This document shows positions 13,399-17,957 of a stretch of 17,957 nt of DNA, one piece after another. Both the position numbers and the translations under genes were made by a program. Location: NCBI GenBank assembly GCA_026645635.1, contig JAPKMV010000008.1, positions 1-17,957 of the forward strand, written 5' to 3'. The notes under the pieces were generated by a model, which saw only the letters and a program-made list of their open reading frames with translations, was not told the DNA's origin and made no database searches. This stretch comes from Caldilineaceae bacterium (lineage in GTDB: Bacteria > Chloroflexota > Anaerolineae > Caldilineales > Caldilineaceae). Position 1 is the stretch's first letter; the number at the start of each line of letters is the position of its first letter.

Positions 13399-16300
13399 CT
13401 ACACCAATCCCAAACTGCACACGATGCGCACATCATCCCCCTCGCCGGCCTCGCTGACGATGCACAGCCGATCTTCGGCGCGCAGGTCGATCACCAGTTC
13501 CGCCAGTTGCTCGTCGGAGATGCCCGTCTTGAGCAGCCGGTTCAGCGTGTCCACCGTCGTCGGGCGCAGGGGATAGCGGTAGATCTCTTCGATGGCCCGG
13601 TGGAGGCCGCGCGCTTCGTAGCCTTCGCCAAAGAGCGTGCCCCGCTGCCGCTCGGCAAACGCTTTCAGCCGCTCATAGGTGCGGAAGCGCGCCCCGCTGG
13701 GCCGCCCCAACTGTCCGCCGCTGGGGTTCTGGCGCTGCGCCTCCACCAGCCCTGTAATCGCCGCGCGCACGGCGTCGTGATGGTAGGGCGCCCGTTCCAG
13801 CGCCGGTTCCGCCGGTGCACAGCGCGCCGCATTCAGAATGGCGAAATGGGACTCGCTGACGATTTTGCCCGCCGGGTCGATCCAGGCGAGCACGTCGTTG
13901 CCCGCCTGCGTCTGCAAGTAGACCAGCACGCCCTCCGGCGCGTCCGGCAAGGCGATGTGCTGCCGCGCCGAAAAACTGACCCCCGGCAGCAGCGGAATCT
14001 TGCGCTCCAGGCTGGGATCGAGTTCCACCGCCTGCTGCCAGATCTGAAAGGCATAGGAGGAAAGGTCGACATCGTTGTCTTCTTCGTCGTCCAGGATGCC
14101 CGCCTGCTCGTTGTAGAGGTCGAGCACCATGCGATCGCTGCCCTCGTCCTCGAAGAATAACTCGTCGGTGCCAACCACTTCGGCGTTCTCTTGCAGCCGC
14201 TGGCGCACCCGCGCCCGCAGCCGGATGATGCGCTCCACACCCTCCGCCGGCAGGAAGGTGTAACACTGGATTTCGTCGGCCAACTGGCCAATGCGGTCCA
14301 CGCGGCCCACCCGCTGAATCAGCCGGATGATCGCCCAGGCCAGGTCATAGTTGACCACCACATGGCAGTCTTGCAGGTTCTGCCCTTCGGAGAGCACATC
14401 GGTCGCCACCAGCACGCGCAGTTCCTCGTCCAGGGCAAGCTGATTACGGTTGCTCACCGGGCTGAAGCGGTGCGCCAGCGCTGCCGGGTCGGGCGCATCC
14501 CCCGTGACCCCGGCGAGGCGCTGCACCCCGCGCCGGCGCAGTTCCCCCGTCAGATAATCGACCGTATCAGCGAACTGGCTGAAGACCAGCACCTTGTCGT
14601 GGCGGTGAGTCTCCTGGATGAGTTTTGCCAACGCATTCAACTTCTCATCTTCGGCCGCACGCCAGGCGCCGCACGCGTCCAGAACCTGGAGCAGGGCATC
14701 AACATCAGCGCGCAGATGCTCGGCCAGCTTCGGCAGAAAGAAGCGGGCTGGCAACCATTTGAAACGCCGCTCCCCTTGCGCCCGGTAGATGCCGTAGACG
14801 ATGGCGGCCTGCTGCTGCAGTTGTTCGGAACGTAACGCTGGCGCCAGGTTGACAGCCGCCATTGCTGCCAACGTTTCGTTGCCTTCCGCTTCATCTTCCA
14901 GTTCATCGCCAAACAGGGCGCTTTGTGCGTCCGCAGCATCCACATCCGCATCGCTGGTGCGCGTATCCAGCAGCGCCGCATCCTGCGTGCCAATCGGCAG
15001 GGGCAGGTTATTGTCCAGCGCGTAGAGGAAAATGTAGTTGCGCAGGATATGCCGCTCCAGCGACCACAGAAAGACCTGGCCGCTGCTTTCCAGCCGCTTG
15101 TACAGATTGGTACGACAGAAACCCATCAGCCGGCGGCCGGCGCGCGAGAGGTTCGCCAGCAGTTCCCGTTCCCCGGGCGTGGCCAGTTTCTCGGCGTCTT
15201 CACGTTTATACTGGGCCAGGCCATAGCGGGGCAGGTGCAGGGCATTCACCACATCCACCACGGCGTCGTCGTAGAGCAGTGCGTATTGATTGCCGCTCTC
15301 CTCCAGGTCAAAGCGCAGCGTGCGCGGCCGCCGCACCGGAAAGTAGCTCTTGCTGCCGTCGCTCATGGGCAGATACTTGCGGCCCGCAGGGTCCGTGCGC
15401 GCATAGATGTTCTGGATGAAACTGCGCGTGCGCCGCACCATGAACAGCCGCATCAGCTCACGCCAGTCGTCGGCGTGCGTGCTCTTCTCGAACGCTGCCA
15501 GCGTGTTCAGCCCGGCCTGATGGCGCCGCACGAACTCCGCCTCGCCCAGTTCACGCAGCAGGCGTTCGGGCCGGATGCCCAGGCTGCGGTCTTCCTCGAT
15601 GAACAACGCAAGCTGGCTCGATAGGTCCAGGTAGGTCTTGTTGTAAGGCGTGGCCGAAAGCAACACCACCATACTGTCGTTGCTCTGCACATACTCCTTG
15701 ATCGCCCGGTAGGTCTTGCCTTCGGCGTTGCGCAGGTTGTGCGACTCGTCGATGATCACCAGCCGGTAGCGCCGCAGTTCAGGCAATTCGCGCCGCGCAC
15801 GTGAAACCGGCAGCACCTTGGCGCGCACGCCATAGCGATCCACGTAGTCGTGCTGCCACATGGAGACCAGATTGGGCGGACACAGAATCAACGTATCCAC
15901 ACCGGGAATCTCTTCCATGATGCGGGCTACCGCCGTTGCCATCAGCGTCTTGCCCAGCCCCACCACATCGCCGATCAACACGCCCCCGCGGCGGTTGAGA
16001 TGGTGCGCGGCAATCTTGACAGCGGACTTCTGAAAGTCGAAGAGCACCGCATCGAGATCGGGCGGGATGCGGAATTCGGCCAGCCCGGTGCGCGCCTCCT
16101 GGGAGAGGTGATAGGCCATCTTCACATAGATGTGATAGGGCGGGATCAATTCCCTGCGCGCCCAGCTCTCTTCGATGATTTCCGCCAGTTCGGTCGTGAT
16201 GTCGAGGCAAAAACGGTCATTCCAGCGTTCTTCAAACCACTGGGCCAGTTTCCGGGCGGCATCCTGTTCGATCACGTCGACGTTGAGTTCGCCCTGGGTG

Positions 16301-16827
16301 GCCAGACCGGCGAAGGTCAGGTTGCTGCTGCCCAGATAGCCGATGATGGGCGCAAAGGCATCCTGGCGGTGAAAGAGATAGAGCTTGGCGTGCAGGCGGT
16401 GGCGCAAATAGAGCTTGACCACCACCTTGCCGCTGCGCAGTTGGCGCGCCAGTTGGCGCAGCGCCGCCTCGTCCCGATTGGTCGGCGCGCCGAGGGTCAG
16501 TTGTTCACGGAATGTCAGGGCAAGCTGCTTGCGCAGGCGGATGGCCGTGGCGTTGTCCAATAGCGGCGGCTCGCCGTACTGCGTCAGATGGCTGCGCAGT
16601 TCGTCTTCGGGGCGCCCCTGCATCCCCACCAGCACCCGGCAGCGGGCGGCTGCGCCGTCTGCACCGTCCTCGCCGGCCCACGCGTCGATGTCGTCGGCAA
16701 TCGCCCGCCAGCCGCGCAAGTTGAAGTAACCAACGCAAAAATCGGCCCGCTGCGAGACGCGCACAGTCTGCTGGAGCGCGGTCACCAGTTGGCTATCTTC
16801 GGCAATGTTGTCAAAAATCTGGGGCAT
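13399..16827 (-). CDS. PLD-family nuclease fused to SNF2/helicase ATPase
   Basis: 1142 aa. The N-terminal PLD-like domain (about 1-210) has one HxK motif (H146, K148 in LHAKLYLF) followed by GSSNLT (S167, N169); the aspartate five residues after K is His here. The SNF2-type helicase core follows. Motif I is DVVGLGKT (287-294), Ia region [12 protein letters not shown], motif II DESH (360-363), motif [12 protein letters not shown] (389-397), motif [13 protein letters not shown] (808-819) and motif [13 protein letters not shown] (838-848). An acidic linker (about 618-650) divides the two RecA lobes. Residues about 870-1142 form a C-terminal domain I do not recognise. Expected role: ATP-driven DNA translocation with PLD-type cleavage, as the restriction arm paired with the methyltransferase. 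The start at ATG 16825-16827 is preceded by GGAGAAG at a long spacing (about 10-13). First gene of the island operon. Confidence 0.9.
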   Translation of the reverse strand: MPQIFDNIAEDSQLVTALQQTVRVSQRADFCVGYFNLRGWRAIADDIDAWAGEDGADGAAARCRVLVGMQGRPEDELRSHLTQYGEPPLLDNATAIRLRKQLALTFREQLTLGAPTNRDEAALRQLARQLRSGKVVVKLYLRHRLHAKLYLFHRQDAFAPIIGYLGSSNLTFAGLATQGELNVDVIEQDAARKLAQWFEERWNDRFCLDITTELAEIIEESWARRELIPPYHIYVKMAYHLSQEARTGLAEFRIPPDLDAVLFDFQKSAVKIAAHHLNRRGGVLIGDVVGLGKTLMATAVARIMEEIPGVDTLILCPPNLVSMWQHDYVDRYGVRAKVLPVSRARRELPELRRYRLVIIDESHNLRNAEGKTYRAIKEYVQSNDSMVVLLSATPYNKTYLDLSSQLALFIEEDRSLGIRPERLLRELGEAEFVRRHQAGLNTLAAFEKSTHADDWRELMRLFMVRRTRSFIQNIYARTDPAGRKYLPMSDGSKSYFPVRRPRTLRFDLEESGNQYALLYDDAVVDVVNALHLPRYGLAQYKREDAEKLATPGERELLANLSRAGRRLMGFCRTNLYKRLESSGQVFLWSLERHILRNYIFLYALDNNLPLPIGTQDAALLDTRTSDADVDAADAQSALFGDELEDEAEGNETLAAMAAVNLAPALRSEQLQQQAAIVYGIYRAQGERRFKWLPARFFLPKLAEHLRADVDALLQVLDACGAWRAAEDEKLNALAKLIQETHRHDKVLVFSQFADTVDYLTGELRRRGVQRLAGVTGDAPDPAALAHRFSPVSNRNQLALDEELRVLVATDVLSEGQNLQDCHVVVNYDLAWAIIRLIQRVGRVDRIGQLADEIQCYTFLPAEGVERIIRLRARVRQRLQENAEVVGTDELFFEDEGSDRMVLDLYNEQAGILDDEEDNDVDLSSYAFQIWQQAVELDPSLERKIPLLPGVSFSARQHIALPDAPEGVLVYLQTQAGNDVLAWIDPAGKIVSESHFAILNAARCAPAEPALERAPYHHDAVRAAITGLVEAQRQNPSGGQLGRPSGARFRTYERLKAFAERQRGTLFGEGYEARGLHRAIEEIYRYPLRPTTVDTLNRLLKTGISDEQLAELVIDLRAEDRLCIVSEAGEGDDVRIVCSLGLV

Positions 16828-16948
16828 GGTGAACCTACTTCTCCAGTACTCCCGGCGTCAACATCGGATTGCCCAACGCGTCATCATCTGCGCTTCGTCC
16901 AGTACCGTCGCATGCCACCCAGGCGCGCAAACCCCCGCGGTGGCCAAT

Positions 16949-16975
16949 CGTCCACCACGTCCACTGCGTCCACCT
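16949..16975. repeat. Three 9-bp units CGTCCACNN (family F)
   Basis: CGTCCACCA, CGTCCACTG, CGTCCACCT in tandem, in the long leader between the helicase start and its promoter. Same character as the other short-period repeats in the window but a different unit. Confidence 0.75.
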
Positions 16976-17102
16976 ATAACCTTGACGATCCGCCATCGTC
17001 AACACCGCATCACATTCTGATTTCTACCATTGCCGTCAGGGCGGCGGGTCCAGGTCAAGCCCCATCCAAGCGCTCACCAGGGGAAGCCGCAGAACGTATC
17101 GG

Positions 17103-17147
17103 GAGTATAGCATACTCAACGGCTTTTTGTACATTTTCTTACAAAAA
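17103..17147. promoter_or_regulatory. Two dyads overlapping the -10 and -35 (probable operator)
   Basis: GAGTAT-AGC-ATACTC (17103-17117) covers the -10. TTTTTGTA, 8 bases, TACAAAAA (17124-17147) is a perfect 8-bp inverted repeat covering the -35. Perfect dyads at both promoter elements are the usual pattern for repressor binding. No regulator gene is visible next to it, so the protein would come from elsewhere or be encoded in the island. Confidence 0.5.
17104..17133 (-). promoter_or_regulatory. Extended -10 sigma70-type promoter for the helicase operon
   Basis: On the minus strand: -35 TGTACA (17128-17133, 4/6 of consensus), 18-bp spacer, and -10 TATACT (17104-17109, 5/6) preceded by TGC, an extended -10. 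Predicted start near 17097 gives a leader of about 270 nt to the helicase ATG. It is the best promoter match in the window and points at the island's first gene. The sequence from 16828 to this promoter holds only the 9-bp repeat at 16949; I see no gene in it. Confidence 0.55.
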
Positions 17148-17341
17148 CTTGCTACATCAGCAATCGAAAAGTGCGTGGTTGCGTCCCCTGAAGCCGGGTT
17201 GGGGGCCAGCACGAGGTCACACCTATAATCTCGTTCAAATCAGCAGCGACAGTGTCTGCAGCCCGCGCGCTCGCGCAACCGCCGGCTGCAGGTCGTGATC
17301 TTGGCCGCCGCGTGTGTACGGCTGTACGGACGTGTAGCCAG

Positions 17342-17413
17342 ATGGGCGCTGGCGACGCGCTCACATAGGACGAGGTCGAGGCGCTGCTGCGAGCGGACAG
17401 ACTCTTGCCGTGA
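17342..17413 (+). pseudogene. Possible antitoxin remnant
   Basis: The frame MGAGDALT-stop-DEVEALLRADRLLP-stop has an in-frame TAG after ALT. Its final TGA overlaps a GTG that opens the toxin-like frame below (GTGA), which is the layout of an antitoxin followed by its toxin. Too short and broken to name a family. A TATAAT at 17224-17229 could have served as its -10, but the -35 spacing is poor. Confidence 0.3.
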
Positions 17414-17640
17414 AACGCACGCTCTTTTTCGCACCCTCGGCCACGCTGGCGCTCCGCACCTTTGACCGTCAAATTGTCCGGTAGATCTGGGCAGCAAGCG
17501 AAGCATTGCGCGACGATCTCGACGCATTGACAATCAAGGCGGATACACTCGATCCCCGCGTATTCGGTGTGACCCTATCGGGCGATGTCACGATCTGGTT
17601 CGAGATCCTCGATGAACGCCATGCGTCCTGGCGATTGAAG
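17410..17640 (+). pseudogene. Decayed RelE/ParE-like toxin remnant
   Basis: From GTG 17410 the frame reads VKRTLFFAPSATLALRTFDRQIVR, a TAG stop at 17482-17484, then IWAASEALRDDLDAL...FGVTLSGDVTIWFEILDERHASWRL. The length (about 75 codons) and the strand-rich ending (DVTIWFEILDERH) resemble small RelE/ParE-type toxins, but similarity is weak and no catalytic residues can be assigned. The stop breaks the gene after 24 codons. Its 3' end runs into the opposite-strand receiver gene, so the last residues are uncertain. An alternative is a chance open stretch; the protein-like hydrophobic pattern and the GTGA overlap argue against that. Confidence 0.35.
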
Positions 17641-17957
17641 AATAGTGCGCGTCTGCGCCGCCGGCTGCTCCGGCAACCAGTGGGCAAGCACCTCGGCCAA
17701 CTGCGCCATCTGAATCGGCTTGGCCAGGTAATCGTTCATCCCCACCGCCAGGCAGCGCGCCCGGTCGGCAGGCATTGCATCTGCCGTCAAGGCAATGATC
17801 GGGACATTGGGGTCGAGGGCGCCGTTCTCCGGTGAACGGATGGTCGCTGTCGCGGTGAAGCCATCCACTTCCGGCATATGGCAATCCATCAAGATCAGAT
17901 CGTAGCACTTGACCTGCATGGCCGCCACGGCGTCGCGCCCATGGGTCTACTTCACGC
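17575..17957 (-). pseudogene. Response-regulator receiver domain (probably from a hybrid kinase), interrupted and partial
   Basis: Reading from the window end, the frame contains a TAG at 17947-17949 and then THGRDAVAAMQVKCYDLILMDCHMPEVDG. This is the middle of a receiver with the phospho-acceptor Asp in LMDCHMP, switch Thr in IIALTADAMP and Lys in NDYLAKPI. Such CHMPE and ALTADAM forms are typical of receivers at the C-terminus of hybrid histidine kinases. The acidic N-terminal strand (DD) is not in the window. The residue at the stop (VK-stop-THG) would normally be ordinary, so one base change (for example CAG or GAG to TAG) explains it. After the receiver there is a 26-residue tail that overlaps the toxin remnant on the other strand. 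A contig-edge error is possible. Confidence 0.6.

Noticed and set aside
8458..16827. Canonical DISARM, BREX or type I restriction assignment
   Set aside because: DrmA/DrmB, PglZ/BrxC and HsdS/HsdR are not in the window. The similarity is at the level of parts only.
17199..17229. Plus-strand promoter TTGGGG-19-TATAAT
   Set aside because: The -10 is perfect but the -35 is poor and the spacing long; it would serve only a decayed pair, so it is not listed as a feature.

Overview
The window is about 18 kb of high-GC bacterial DNA. It has a plus-strand block (1-7320), an almost wholly minus-strand block (7527-16827), and a decayed right edge (16828-17957). The lineage cannot be proved from sequence. 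The very Ala/Gly-rich coding, a long coiled-coil HlyD-type adaptor, an SH3 plus PD40-propeller surface protein, and many short-period repeats in the gaps (7-10 bp units such as CGCAGAG, AATTGTG, CCAATCTC) suggest a filamentous or environmental Chloroflexota. This is inference.

Plus block: the end of a MacB-type ABC ATPase, an FtsX/MacB-type permease and a MacA/HlyD-type adaptor form an export (or envelope-signalling) ABC operon. A membrane-anchored protein with two SH3-like domains and a WD40/PD40 propeller follows. Then come an OmpR-type response regulator and its HAMP/HisKA histidine kinase, which overlap by 4 bases (GTGA). The gaps are largely filled by short-period repeats. One array of ten 7-mers covers exactly the space between the SH3/propeller gene and the regulator.

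Minus block: a candidate antiphage or restriction island read right to left. Its order is a PLD-nuclease/SNF2-helicase fusion (1142 aa), a small antitoxin, a PIN-domain toxin, a large Eco57I/type IIG-like N6-adenine methyltransferase (1109 aa), a 152-bp scar carrying a decayed copy of the methyltransferase 3' end, a DUF3800 protein, a 364-bp spacer rich in inverted repeats, and a free-standing Mrr_N-like winged-helix protein. A good extended -10 promoter with two dyads lies about 270 bp upstream of the helicase. The methyltransferase and helicase would form the modification and ATP-dependent restriction halves. The toxin-antitoxin pair sits between them, and the target-recognition part of the methyltransferase plus DUF3800 differ in base composition, suggesting exchange.

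Right edge: a non-coding leader with another 9-bp-period repeat, a probable decayed toxin-antitoxin pair on the plus strand, and on the minus strand a receiver domain interrupted by an in-frame stop near the window end.
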